Notes: generated from the letters alone by a model not told the origin. A stretch of 48,996 bases of DNA from a virus (IMGVR_UViG_3300042938_000328:1-48996); one strand, 5' to 3'; shown: positions 14,535-21,651, counted from the first letter of the stretch. Translations and numbers: made by a program.

Positions 14535-15819
14535 CGATTTGTTCAAAACGAGAAATTTCTCCACGCATTTTTACAGGAACGAACACGTCACGTTGACCAC
14601 GTCGATTCTTGCCGATGTGGATGCGCGAAGTTGGTTGGGTTTCTGTCTTCTTCTTGAACGATGAAGTCTCCTTCTTCTTCTCGTCAGGATGAGAGATGAG
14701 AACCAAGAAATCAGTATGATGCGCGATTGCTCTGGATTCCCGTACTGCACCTTCATCGTTGAGTTGTGATGCGGTGATTACTGCGGAGTTTGTTTTCAAG
14801 CCCGTCAACTTTAGTCTGCGTGATAGTTCACTCACTGCCTGTTCTCGGTTATCAGCGGATGGCATGGTTACGATTTGTAGGTAGTCAACCACGATCAGAT
14901 CGGCCTTGCCAAGTGAAGCTAGTCTCGATGCCTCTGCTGCAATCTCACCAACCTCGGAGAGATCATCGCGGATCGTTAGCTTCATCTGCATGAGTTGGGT
15001 TATTGCGCTTGAGATATCCTTGGCTGATGCAACACCCCTCCACTCCGTGACTCCCTCCATCTCGCGCAGTGGCAGTATTGTTTTCCCAAGCAGATTGGAA
15101 GCGATACGTTGCAGAATAGCCTTCGCTGGCATCTCTAAGGAAAATATAGTTACTGATTTGTTGTTGAGTAGTGCCTGTAGTGCGGCTTGGTAAAGCAAGA
15201 TTGATTTACCTCCGCTGGTCTGCGCTCCTACAACTAGCATCTCACCACGTCGAACACCTCCACCAAGCAACTTGTCCAGCTTGGGAATTCCAGTAGGGAA
15301 ATTCTCTAGTGGGGTCTTGTCCTCCAGATCGTCCATAAAGTCGCTCAGATGGGCCTTCACGTCCTTGCACTGGTGTTCTGGTGCGATTGCATTAGCGAAT
15401 GACTCAGCGAGGCTAGAAAGGTCTGCCTTCATAGCGCAAACGTCATCATGGTTATCCTCCCATGTCTTTATGGCATCCCTGTAACCTTTTGCTCGGATAA
15501 GTTGCGAGCGATAGTCCGCTGCGGTTTCAAGGCACATAGCACCGGGTGACAGGAAGATTGTCTGGAGGGTATCCATGACTCCATCCTTCCCACCACAAGC
15601 ATTCAGCTTGCCTGTTGTCTCAAGATCACTCAATGCCCCTAGTGCGTTGGTGCTTCCTGTCCGCTGGTACACTCTTTCCAGTGCCGTGAAGATGAGTTTG
15701 TGTTGCGATAACGCAAACAGATCAGATGACCAAGCAAGGTGCGGTAGAACGTCTGGGTCGATTGCGATTAGTGATAGTGCTGCCTTTTCTGCTGTTTGTG
15801 CGATTGGTATGTTTTTCAT
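14524..15819 (-). CDS. dnaB: Replicative DNA helicase, DnaB family
   Basis: Hexameric 5'-3' helicase of phage replication, 431 residues from MKNIPIAQTAEKAALSLI. The N-terminal DnaB domain covers about 1-110. The RecA-like core has Walker A GAQTSGGKS at 198-206, SLEMP at 227-231 (DnaB motif 1a), Walker B LIVVDYLQ at 308-315 and SQLN at 351-354 (H3). The last 60 residues include a basic KKKETSSFKKKTETQPTS segment and RGEISRFE. The start is one base after the DUF1376 stop and matches family N-termini; further upstream codons are rejected. No primase or polymerase gene is seen nearby. Confidence 0.92.
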   Translation of the reverse strand: MKNIPIAQTAEKAALSLIAIDPDVLPHLAWSSDLFALSQHKLIFTALERVYQRTGSTNALGALSDLETTGKLNACGGKDGVMDTLQTIFLSPGAMCLETAADYRSQLIRAKGYRDAIKTWEDNHDDVCAMKADLSSLAESFANAIAPEHQCKDVKAHLSDFMDDLEDKTPLENFPTGIPKLDKLLGGGVRRGEMLVVGAQTSGGKSILLYQAALQALLNNKSVTIFSLEMPAKAILQRIASNLLGKTILPLREMEGVTEWRGVASAKDISSAITQLMQMKLTIRDDLSEVGEIAAEASRLASLGKADLIVVDYLQIVTMPSADNREQAVSELSRRLKLTGLKTNSAVITASQLNDEGAVRESRAIAHHTDFLVLISHPDEKKKETSSFKKKTETQPTSRIHIGKNRRGQRDVFVPVKMRGEISRFEQIDEH

Positions 15820-15820
15820 T

Positions 15821-16516
15821 TTAGTATCCTCGGTTGTTTGTCTGTTGTGCCTTTTGTACCCATTCAGCTTTGAATCCTTGCCATCCTCTGGTAACGCATT
15901 CAGTGATTGCCTCATCGAGAGTCCATCCAGCTTCCTCTGCTTCACGTTCAATTCCGTTAAGTGCAGTTTGGGTTAATGGTGATTTCTTTGCCTTCCTGAT
16001 TTTAATAAAATCATTCCAGACCTGTTCAGGAACTGAATCTGGTCTATTTATATTATTAGTAATAGAAGATGAAGAAGAAGATGAAGAAGAAGACTGTAGT
16101 GTTGCCTTTTGGTTGATACCATTTGGCAAGCAATCTTCAACCACCCTTGCAAGTGTGGTTGAACCACCCTTGAGCATTTTACGCATTTCGGCAGACTTCT
16201 TGCCACCTTCGGCACTCTTACGCACCCATTCATTCTGTTTTAAGATTTCCTGCTCCAACCTCTCATGCACCATGCATGAAGTGTCGTTGGGGTGTGGTTT
16301 GAACATGGTTGCAACGGTGGTTGCAAGGGTGGTTGAAGCACCCTTGCCAATCAATCGTGCTATTTGATCTGGATTCGATGGGATACTTCCGTGCTGCCAA
16401 CAATAGCAAAGCAAGCGGATATAAGCACCCTCTTCTTCAAGACTCATCAACGCTACACGTTGAGATCCCAAATAATCAGCGGGGTAGAACTGAAATGCTG
16501 GTCGTTTAATTTTCAT
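15821..16516 (-). CDS. DUF1376 replication-initiation-type protein
   Basis: A 231-residue protein of the DUF1376/YdaU kind, often beside phage helicases and thought to act in replication initiation. The N-terminal domain is diagnostic: MKIKRPAFQFYPADYLGSQR then MSLEEEGAYIRLLCYCWQHG and DQIARLIG, a winged-helix-like fold. A ten-serine run near the middle links it to a C-terminal helical part (QVWNDFIKIRKAKK). The start follows a terminator-like hairpin within six bases and has no Shine-Dalgarno of its own, suggesting attenuation. The helicase follows one base after its stop. Confidence 0.85.
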   Translation of the reverse strand: MKIKRPAFQFYPADYLGSQRVALMSLEEEGAYIRLLCYCWQHGSIPSNPDQIARLIGKGASTTLATTVATMFKPHPNDTSCMVHERLEQEILKQNEWVRKSAEGGKKSAEMRKMLKGGSTTLARVVEDCLPNGINQKATLQSSSSSSSSSSITNNINRPDSVPEQVWNDFIKIRKAKKSPLTQTALNGIEREAEEAGWTLDEAITECVTRGWQGFKAEWVQKAQQTNNRGY

Positions 16517-16521
16517 AGTAT

Positions 16522-16581
16522 AAAAAAAGACCCACCTCAAGTGATACTCCCACAAGGAATCTTATGGGCATGAGGTAGGTC
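16522..16581 (-). terminator. Intrinsic-terminator-like hairpin just before the DUF1376 start
   Basis: On the minus strand, GACCTACCTCA (16571-16581) pairs with TGAGGTGGGTC (16529-16539), eleven positions with one wobble, followed directly by seven T (16522-16528). The enclosed loop holds a nested CCCA/TGGG stem. This is a textbook Rho-independent terminator shape, yet the DUF1376 ATG comes only six bases after the T-run, so it could work as an attenuator controlling helicase genes or simply end the Erf operon. Confidence 0.65.
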
Positions 16582-16645
16582 AAATTGGTTGGTTTTTAAC
16601 GATGGTATCAAACATCGTGCTTCGTCTGAAGCTAACTCAAACTAT

Positions 16646-16993
16646 CTAGATTCGTGAAGTAGTCAAATTTATTTTTACAGACCAGTCCCAAACCTCCAAA
16701 AGTTCCTGTGCCTTGGAGTCAACGAAGTCTTCACTTAACCCGTATGACTTTAGTTCAAGCCATGTACCATCAGGCAACTCACCAGTGCATTTTACCTCGT
16801 AACCAATACTGGGGTATCCATATTTTCGATGGTCGTAAATGTAAACCTCGACCTGTTTCTTCTTCCCCTCATTGCAGCGGCATTCTTCATGCCCTGCGAA
16901 GGTTTGGTAGAATGCAATGTCGGACTGATTGAGGAAGTCTTTGAATTGCTTCCATCCATTGCCAGTTAGTTTATCAAAGTTCAGTTCGTTCAT
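16646..16993 (-). CDS. Hypothetical protein, 115 aa
   Basis: Starts MNELNFDKLTGNGWKQFKDF. The middle has EECRCNEGKKKQVEVYIYDH and KYGYPSIGYEVKCTGELPDG, a beta-rich region, followed by an acidic helical end. Two cysteines in ECRC and one in VKC are not enough for a zinc site. No domain recognised. It is ATGA-coupled to the exonuclease upstream, and after it comes the terminator-like hairpin, so it is probably the last gene of the recombination operon. Confidence 0.6.
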   Translation of the reverse strand: MNELNFDKLTGNGWKQFKDFLNQSDIAFYQTFAGHEECRCNEGKKKQVEVYIYDHRKYGYPSIGYEVKCTGELPDGTWLELKSYGLSEDFVDSKAQELLEVWDWSVKINLTTSRI

Positions 16994-18033
16994 AGTTTTA
17001 CTTTCTTGGGTTTGTCTTCAACTAGCTTCACAATCTCCTCGGCAACATCTGGCTGGATCTGGGTTAAATCGTATCCTACCGAATCGCAGTACTTCTGCAA
17101 TTTTGTAGCAGAGATGCTACCTCCGAATAGTTTAATGCTGTCGGATAATGACATTTCGGTGCAAGTACCGATATGTTCGATGACCTCTTCAGGATATGTC
17201 TCCCGTCCCTTTTGACGTTGCAGCTTCCACCCATAAACCTTCTCCCCTGATTGCAACTTTTCCTTGAGCAGATCCTTTGCCCAATCGACCAAGTAGTTGT
17301 TGAAAATACTGCTCTGTTTTATAAACATGGATAACCGCTCGATATCACCTGCGAGATGCTCCTGCATTAGCGCGAGGTTGGTCTGTAGATCGTTTTCAAC
17401 AACCGCTAGTGTGTTGGCAAGCGGAACTGAGATTTGAGCGCACGTTGCTGACTTTTTACACCACTTGCAGTAATCGCAAGCTGTCGGTGTTTTGTCTGGG
17501 TCGTTGTATGCTGCTAGGATTCCCTCAACAACCTGCTTGGCTTCCTCGATTGTCCAAGAGTGCGTGACTACACGCTCCTGATCGCAGAATAGCAGGTGCG
17601 TAGTCCATTCGCGAATAGCGTATTCACCAGTCTCAAAATCGTAGCTTGCTGCCATGTTGCCGTAGGCATAGGCACATTGTTGCTCAAGATACGAACGTAG
17701 GATTCCTGACTTCAAGTCTAGGCTAGTGTGGATAGCAGGAATGCGGCAATCCTCGGTTCCTGTGTGATCGATGCCGGGGGTTTTAACTTTCAAGCTATCC
17801 TCGTCGGTTACCACCTCATGGTCACCAGCGATTGTTTTTGTCATCTCGATGGCCCACATGACCGCCTCAGCATCTTTAGGTTTTAGTGCGAGGAAGGGCT
17901 TATTATTCCCCATGAACATTTCCCTGAATGCCTCGTCCATGTGAGTCCCGCGAGATGCGGCATAAGACTGGCCTTCCTTGGACTCGAAACAGGCACACTC
18001 AGCCAGCTTGGGAAGTAGCGAGTGACGGATCAT
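16990..18033 (-). CDS. PD-(D/E)XK exonuclease, RecB/Cas4-like (DUF2800-type)
   Basis: A 347-residue nuclease that probably generates single-stranded ends for the Erf annealing protein. The catalytic core is visible as SRGTHMDEAFREMF (His helix), then IPAIHTSLDLKSG (Asp...D-x-K strand). A C-terminal cysteine group, TACDYCKWCKKSATC, matches the iron-sulfur cysteines of the Cas4/AddB-like branch. The start at MIRHSLLPKLAEC was chosen because it overlaps the Erf stop (ATGA); the upstream alternative adds five residues. Paired exonuclease and annealing genes form a two-component recombination system. Confidence 0.8.
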   Translation of the reverse strand: MIRHSLLPKLAECACFESKEGQSYAASRGTHMDEAFREMFMGNNKPFLALKPKDAEAVMWAIEMTKTIAGDHEVVTDEDSLKVKTPGIDHTGTEDCRIPAIHTSLDLKSGILRSYLEQQCAYAYGNMAASYDFETGEYAIREWTTHLLFCDQERVVTHSWTIEEAKQVVEGILAAYNDPDKTPTACDYCKWCKKSATCAQISVPLANTLAVVENDLQTNLALMQEHLAGDIERLSMFIKQSSIFNNYLVDWAKDLLKEKLQSGEKVYGWKLQRQKGRETYPEEVIEHIGTCTEMSLSDSIKLFGGSISATKLQKYCDSVGYDLTQIQPDVAEEIVKLVEDKPKKVKL

Positions 18034-18659
18034 TTGGATGCCTCCCATTTCGCAACTGCTGCCAAAAACTTCTCTGGAGATACGATGAGGTTGTCGCGAT
18101 ACTTGCCAGCATTCAAATCATTCCACAACTGACCAACCTTGATCTCACCTTTCGAGATTAGATATCCTGTAGCCGATTCAGCTTTGGTTCCAATCACGGA
18201 CTCAACCTTTGCAAACCAGTTTGGATCCTCTTTGGGTGTTACGGGTGCTATGACCTTTGGTGAAATTGTCTTAGCTTGCGGAACAACGCGAGATGCTGCC
18301 TGACCATCGTCATCTTCAGGTGCAATGCCACACGCTGCCATAAGCGAGTAACGTCTTGCATACGTCAATGCAGACCCGTATCCCATTGCGTCATTCTTGC
18401 TGGCTGGAACGTGCAGCTTACCCGCTGAGAATGTCTCACCAGATTCGTGGATGAATAGAGTTTCGACAATAACACCAGATTCACATTCGTGTGTCTGCTG
18501 GATCAATGCGATTCCGTTATCGTTAAGACCCGTGATGACTGCTTCGACGCAAGCAGACAGGTCTGCGTACCGCGAGCGGAAATGAGGGTTGGTTGATGAT
18601 TTGAGTGCTGGCCCGAATGCCTTCTGAGCTTTGACTAGTGCTGATGCTATGTTTTTCAT
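18030..18659 (-). CDS. erf: Erf-family single-strand annealing protein
   Basis: Recombinase that anneals complementary single strands for phage recombination and genome end processing. The family core is clear: MKNIASALVKAQKAFGPALK, NPHFRSRYADLSACVEAV, DNGIALIQQT and GSALTYARRYSLMAACGIAP, all typical of the P22 Erf superfamily. A disordered Pro/Lys linker follows at about 130-150, and the C-terminal 55 residues are helical. The start is preceded by an A-rich leader with no Shine-Dalgarno. Its 3' end overlaps the exonuclease start. Confidence 0.93.
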   Translation of the reverse strand: MKNIASALVKAQKAFGPALKSSTNPHFRSRYADLSACVEAVITGLNDNGIALIQQTHECESGVIVETLFIHESGETFSAGKLHVPASKNDAMGYGSALTYARRYSLMAACGIAPEDDDGQAASRVVPQAKTISPKVIAPVTPKEDPNWFAKVESVIGTKAESATGYLISKGEIKVGQLWNDLNAGKYRDNLIVSPEKFLAAVAKWEASK

Positions 18660-18683
18660 TTGTTTTGCTGGTTTGTTGTTTGT

Positions 18684-18851
18684 TTACTGACGAGTGAAAT
18701 CTTCCCATTGTTCGCAAGTGCGTTCATGCTTCTTGCGCTTGTCGCAATACTTCTTGAAGCGATACAGGATGTTCTCCTGACCCAAGCGATAGCAAGCGAA
18801 GCAGGATGCGAATGAAAGTATGAAATAGGAAACCGCGATTGATGTGGTCAT
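18684..18851 (-). CDS. Small single-pass membrane protein, 55 aa
   Basis: Starts MTTSIAVSYFILSFASCFAC, one hydrophobic helix, then a basic cytoplasmic-type tail (KKYCDKRKKHERTCEQWED). The start overlaps the preceding gene's stop (ATGA), which decides it. Cysteines are scattered, not paired. No function recognised; small early-region membrane proteins of this type may inhibit host functions or exclude superinfecting phage, but nothing in the sequence says so. Confidence 0.5.
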   Translation of the reverse strand: MTTSIAVSYFILSFASCFACYRLGQENILYRFKKYCDKRKKHERTCEQWEDFTRQ

Positions 18852-18979
18852 TTGTTTTGAGTGAGTACTAAGGTTATTCCGATTAGTCCGACAACGGGTG
18901 CTAATACCATGAACGCATCCAGACAATACTGGAGCGTCACGATGACTGGAACTTGTGTGAATGTTTCGATGATGCTCAT
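18848..18979 (-). CDS. Small hydrophobic protein, 43 aa
   Basis: Starts MSIIETFTQVPVIVTLQYCL and ends VLAPVVGLIGITLVLTQNK. It has one convincing membrane helix and possibly a shorter second hydrophobic stretch at the N-terminus. It is coupled to the next membrane protein by ATGA, so the two probably form a pair in the membrane. Function unknown. Confidence 0.5.
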   Translation of the reverse strand: MSIIETFTQVPVIVTLQYCLDAFMVLAPVVGLIGITLVLTQNK

Positions 18980-18980
18980 A

Positions 18981-19175
18981 TTAGAAAAGAGCAAGTGCGT
19001 TTTGTGCTTCCTCGTCAGACAGGATGAGATCACTGCCAAGATCGAGATAGGCATGGTTGCCAGTGGATGGTTGCCAGCAATACAGAAGTCTGCGTCCAGA
19101 CCTGCTGGTGAATGGTTGTTCAGTTCCTCCGCAAGCAGGAAACCAGTTGTCGTTTGATGTGGTTGGTGTGTTCAT
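18981..19175 (-). CDS. Conserved small phage protein with GGTE and LLYCW motifs, 64 aa
   Basis: Starts MNTPTTSNDNWFPACGGTE, followed by FTSRSGRRLLYCWQPSTGNH and AYLDLGSDLILSDEEA. The pattern (W.PACGGTE.PF..R.G..LLY.W.P..G.HAYL...D..L) is one I recognise from short phage proteins of unknown function; it suggests a compact beta-rich fold. This Met begins the conserved part; the longer upstream reading would cover the neighbour gene. Confidence 0.7.
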   Translation of the reverse strand: MNTPTTSNDNWFPACGGTEQPFTSRSGRRLLYCWQPSTGNHAYLDLGSDLILSDEEAQNALALF

Positions 19176-19210
19176 TAGGGTTGTAGAATAATCAAAGCGG
19201 GTTGGGATTG

Positions 19211-19378
19211 TCAACAAGGTTTTTTTGGAAAGATTCCAGCGGACTTTAAAGCATCTTTGCACTGATCGATGAGCATCGAATCTTTGTGTCCATATGCGTC
19301 CACCACCGCTTGCAGTGCTTGCACCAATTTTGTGTGTGATGCGTTTTTGTAATGCTCGGAAGATTTGAATAGTTTCAT
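19211..19378 (-). CDS. Small hypothetical protein, 55 aa
   Basis: Starts MKLFKSSEHYKNASHTKLVQ, with ALQAVVDAYGHKDSMLIDQC and AGIFPKKPC at the end. Mainly helical and soluble. It has the A-rich, Shine-Dalgarno-free leader shared by several genes in this segment. The frame is complete and does not overlap others, which supports it despite its size. No function recognised. Confidence 0.55.
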   Translation of the reverse strand: MKLFKSSEHYKNASHTKLVQALQAVVDAYGHKDSMLIDQCKDALKSAGIFPKKPC

Positions 19379-19395
19379 TTTGTTTGTTGGGTTGT

Positions 19396-19418
19396 GGAGC
19401 GGGGGTAGAACCCGCTCC
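19396..19418. repeat. Perfect 8-bp GC-rich hairpin between two genes
   Basis: GGAGCGGG at 19396-19403 and CCCGCTCC at 19411-19418 with a 7-base loop, located in the 48-bp spacer between the 226-aa gene and the 55-aa gene. No T-run follows on the minus strand, so a terminator is unlikely; it may stabilise mRNA or separate expression levels. Confidence 0.45.
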
Positions 19419-19426
19419 GTTTGGGT

Positions 19427-20107
19427 TTAGAGTTTAGCTTCAGCGTGTGCTGCCTTTGCTGCTTTGAATGCTGCCAGCTTGTTAACTACATCGTCTGCGT
19501 GTTCAGCGAAACCATTAGCGCGAGCGTGATCAGCATACTTGTGAGCGTTAGCAGTGGTTGGGTAGGAAAGATCGTAGCAACTAACTACTTTTTCGATTTG
19601 CTCAACAGAACGGATCAACTCACGCTTGGTGAGATCACGAAGACGAGCGAGATCACGGATCCCACGGGTAGCGGATTTTTTAGATGCAACCTTGGTTTGC
19701 TCCTCTTGAACGTCTTTCAGTGGCTGGACTGACCATGCTTCGCAACGGGGAGTTTGAAAGCGGATGAATTCGGAGAGGTAGCGTTTTGTTTGGTTGAACT
19801 CGTTCCATGCTTTTTTGAGGTTGCGTTGAGCTTCAGTGAGAGATGGTGAGTTAATGTTGCGATCTACAATCCGAATGTCGAGTTGCTCGGAAGGAGCAAC
19901 GAGATTTTCAAGACTTGTCTTGGAAGAAGCCAATGCTGATTCAGCATAATCTTTGGAGATCTCAAAAGGAAGTCTTCCGCTACCATTGCATACTCCGTTG
20001 AATCCCCATCCGTATTCGACAGTGTATCCATGCTTGGCAAGTCTTCCGCTTGGGAGTTTTTGAGTTGATCCGCAGATTTGGCAGGTTCCGATTTGTGTAG
20101 CTTTCAT
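19427..20107 (-). CDS. Conserved phage protein with N-terminal zinc finger, 226 aa
   Basis: Starts MKATQIGTCQICGSTQKLPS; the N-terminal 45 residues carry CQIC, then HGYTVEYGWGFNGVCNGSGR, a cysteine and His/Gly arrangement suggesting one zinc site. The rest is long, charged helix, with coiled-coil character near YLSEFIRFQ and KRELIRSVEQIEK. I know this architecture from phage hypothetical proteins but not its role. A promoter-like site with a palindromic spacer lies 50-80 bp upstream. A GTG start 45 bases further upstream is possible. Confidence 0.65.
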   Translation of the reverse strand: MKATQIGTCQICGSTQKLPSGRLAKHGYTVEYGWGFNGVCNGSGRLPFEISKDYAESALASSKTSLENLVAPSEQLDIRIVDRNINSPSLTEAQRNLKKAWNEFNQTKRYLSEFIRFQTPRCEAWSVQPLKDVQEEQTKVASKKSATRGIRDLARLRDLTKRELIRSVEQIEKVVSCYDLSYPTTANAHKYADHARANGFAEHADDVVNKLAAFKAAKAAHAEAKL

Positions 20108-20159
20108 TTGATTTGGTTTTTGGTTTTTCGCTTCAGGCGTTGTGCCATCCACTGAGATG

Positions 20160-20187
20160 AAGATACCAAGCCGCTTGGGTTATGCAA
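20160..20187 (-). promoter_or_regulatory. Promoter candidate with palindromic spacer
   Basis: On the minus strand, TTGCAT (20182-20187) and TATCTT (20160-20165) are separated by 16 bases, matching sigma-70-like -35 and -10 hexamers loosely. The perfect palindrome CCAAGCCGCTTGG (20166-20178) fills most of the spacer and could be a repressor operator. It would serve the 226-aa zinc-finger gene. Placed in the longest spacer of this segment. Confidence 0.35.
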
Positions 20188-20263
20188 CAAAATATTTTCA
20201 CTTTTTTTCAGTAGGATAAAAATAGTTACTTAATTCTGTTGACACCCGCAGGTGCCGATAGAA

Positions 20264-20416
20264 TCAAGCTGCACAGACTTCCATCTTTCTAGGTCTTCCA
20301 CCTTTTGCACCATTGGCCCGTGCTGCCTCAACTTTTTTATCAGAAGAAACGCACCCGCCTTTGCGTCCAATCTCCGATAAAAACTGCCGTACTGAATCAG
20401 GAATTGTCATCTTCAT
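20264..20416 (-). CDS. Small basic protein, 50 aa
   Basis: Starts MKMTIPDSVRQFLSEIGRKG and continues KKVEAARANGAKGGRPRKME. The repeated R-K-G-G and N-G-x-K-G-G-R-P patterns are typical of small AT-hook-like or DNA-binding phage proteins. The start overlaps the upstream gene by 20 bases; the frame is open further upstream but low in plausibility. The 156-bp spacer after it contains a CACCcgcaGGTG hairpin and the promoter candidate. Confidence 0.55.
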   Translation of the reverse strand: MKMTIPDSVRQFLSEIGRKGGCVSSDKKVEAARANGAKGGRPRKMEVCAA

Positions 20417-20567
20417 CTTTGTCTCTTTCCTTGGAAACTCGCTTGTAGGAATCCCAGTCGATATCATCGTAGTTGTCTTGATACTTTTTCTCCCAAGTCT
20501 TGGTTCTGGGCTTATCTCCCTTGCCGTTTCGATGCCACTCATTGTTATCAATCTTTCCGTGGCTCAT
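20397..20567 (-). CDS. Hypothetical charged protein, 56 aa
   Basis: Starts MSHGKIDNNEWHRNGKGDKP. A Shine-Dalgarno, AAGGAG, lies 9 bases before this ATG and decides it over an upstream Met. Very charged, with WEKKYQDNYDDIDWDSYKR and an acidic end; probably disordered. No function recognised. It overlaps its upstream neighbour by 20 bases. Confidence 0.55.
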   Translation of the reverse strand: MSHGKIDNNEWHRNGKGDKPRTKTWEKKYQDNYDDIDWDSYKRVSKERDKDEDDNS

Positions 20568-20787
20568 CTTCTTGCTCCTTGGTTTTGAATACCCCGTCAC
20601 GAACGAAAATATGCTCCATCAATTTTGCCGCTAGGACGAACTTGAAACTCGTCTCTTGGAGCGTACGCATGATGTCATGGTAAACGTCATGCTGAGTGAT
20701 TTTGGTTAGATCGATTTGAGAAAGGACTGCATCAATTGCTTGTTGCGTCTCTTCTTCTCCTGCTTGTTTTGGTGTGTTTGTATCCAT
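20548..20787 (-). CDS. Hypothetical helical protein, 79 aa
   Basis: Starts MDTNTPKQAGEEETQQAIDA. A helical protein with LSQIDLTKITQHDVYHDIMR and FVLAAKLMEHIFVRDG, ending in a charged tail whose codons hold the next gene's Shine-Dalgarno. No domain recognised. The start has an AT-rich leader without Shine-Dalgarno. Confidence 0.55.
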   Translation of the reverse strand: MDTNTPKQAGEEETQQAIDAVLSQIDLTKITQHDVYHDIMRTLQETSFKFVLAAKLMEHIFVRDGVFKTKEQEDEPRKD

Positions 20788-20792
20788 AATAT

Positions 20793-21038
20793 TTATTGGT
20801 TGAATGTTTGCTTCTCTCTCTCGATGAGCATTGCGTCTGCGTCCACGAAGGACAACTCTGCCACTATCTCAGGCAATTCACCAGAGAATTCTTCTGATGC
20901 CCTGTAGCCCCGCAGTGCTGCTCCTGCAAAGTAATCTCGGATTCCCATGCCAGAGTTTGGCTTGACTGCGGATGTCTTTGCATCACCACCGAAATGAGGC
21001 ACAGGGAATGCAGGGTGGTTGTTGCGTTTAGTAGCCAT
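20793..21038 (-). CDS. Conserved small phage protein, 81 aa
   Basis: Starts MATKRNNHPAFPVPHFGGDA, with GMGIRDYFAGAALRGYRAS and an acidic end DADAMLIEREK. The N-H-P-A-F-P start and the G-M-x-x-R-D-Y-F-A-x-x-A-L-x-G core form a pattern I recognise from many phage hypothetical proteins. This Met begins the family pattern; its ATG overlaps the preceding stop by 11 bases. Function unknown. Confidence 0.7.
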   Translation of the reverse strand: MATKRNNHPAFPVPHFGGDAKTSAVKPNSGMGIRDYFAGAALRGYRASEEFSGELPEIVAELSFVDADAMLIEREKQTFNQ

Positions 21039-21210
21039 GTAATTTAGCGATAAACTCGCGTTGAATTTTCCTGCGTTCTGGAGTGCGCGTCCAAAAGAAC
21101 GCACACGCTTGATCGACTACAATTGACAACCGACGAATCCACGGATCTTCGTGATCTTCGATTCCGCACTGGTTGCGTCCGATCCCTTTTACTGGTTTTG
21201 TATTTTTCAT
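21028..21210 (-). CDS. Hypothetical protein, 60 aa
   Basis: Starts MKNTKPVKGIGRNQCGIEDH, then DPWIRRLSIVVDQACAFFW and a basic helical end RRKIQREFIAKLHGY. The first gene after the palindrome-rich spacer, so it may head the early operon. The composition looks like a real gene, but no domain is recognised and support is only from length and spacing. Confidence 0.45.
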   Translation of the reverse strand: MKNTKPVKGIGRNQCGIEDHEDPWIRRLSIVVDQACAFFWTRTPERRKIQREFIAKLHGY

Positions 21211-21214
21211 ATTT

Positions 21215-21322
21215 ATGTTTTAAAACATAGCAGGAACGAGGATGCATCCTCTTTTCAGACACGGGTTCCAAAGGTTACGAGTCACCAAGGACTCCCCGAC
21301 CTCGATGCGACTCTATTAGAGT
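21215..21322. promoter_or_regulatory. Palindrome-rich spacer at late/early junction
   Basis: Within 108 bp of spacer there are three palindromes: ATGTTTTAAAACAT (21215-21228), GAGGATGCATCCTC (21238-21251), both perfect 14-mers, and ACTCTattAGAGT (21310-21322). The site lies between the two-gene tail of the structural block and the first early gene. An operator, origin or transcript-processing site is possible. A 21-codon GTG frame (21220-21285) is open but unsupported. Confidence 0.4.
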
Positions 21323-21353
21323 TCATCCGTAATCCATCTGCCTACTATTAAAT

Positions 21354-21491
21354 TTATTTCTTTTTAGCCTTAGCTTTCTTTTGTACGGCATAGGCAATAG
21401 CGAGTGCTTGCTTCTGCGGCTTGCCGTGTTTCATTTCAGTTTTGAGATTGCGTTCAAAGCAATTCTGTGATGCACATTTTCGTAGTGGCAT
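21354..21491 (-). CDS. Small conserved basic protein with KHGKPQKQA motif, 45 aa
   Basis: Starts MPLRKCASQNCFERNLKTEM and contains KHGKPQKQALAIAYAVQKK, ending in a Lys-rich tail. The K-x-G-K-P-x-K-Q-A-x-A-I-A motif is a well-known pattern in tiny phage and bacterial proteins of unknown role. It is five bases downstream of the 51-aa gene, which follows the giant virion protein, so it is probably expressed late. Confidence 0.7.
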   Translation of the reverse strand: MPLRKCASQNCFERNLKTEMKHGKPQKQALAIAYAVQKKAKAKKK

Positions 21492-21495
21492 AGGT

Positions 21496-21651
21496 TTATT
21501 CTTCTTCTTGTTCTATTTCTTTTAACAATTCATTTAAGTCAGCACCTTCTTCAAGTGCATCGCTTAAATCTTTGTCATCATCTTCTGTTTGAATTGGAAG
21601 ATCCCTCATTAGTTTAGCATACTCTGCCAAATCTTTTTCATCATTCTTCAT
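21496..21651 (-). CDS. Small acidic protein after the giant virion protein, 51 aa
   Basis: Starts MKNDEKDLAEYAKLMRDLPI and ends DLNELLKEIEQEEE. It is very acidic and helical, and its start overlaps the 3' end of the giant gene by 11 bases, showing coupling. It could be a chaperone or a companion of the giant protein during assembly, given the overlap. No domain recognised. Confidence 0.6.
   Translation of the reverse strand: MKNDEKDLAEYAKLMRDLPIQTEDDDKDLSDALEEGADLNELLKEIEQEEE

Noticed and set aside
15834-16367. 177-codon plus-strand open frame
   Set aside because: Antisense to the clear DUF1376 gene; its Glu run is the complement of the poly-Ser stretch.
18981-19262. Longer 93-codon start for the GGTE protein
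   Set aside because: The first 29 residues cover the neighbouring 55-aa gene's 3' end and do not match the family pattern, which begins at the later Met.
21211-21353. Possible tRNA in the palindrome-rich spacer
   Set aside because: No T-loop GGTTCRANTCC pattern, no consistent acceptor stem, and the cloverleaf arms cannot be placed on either strand.
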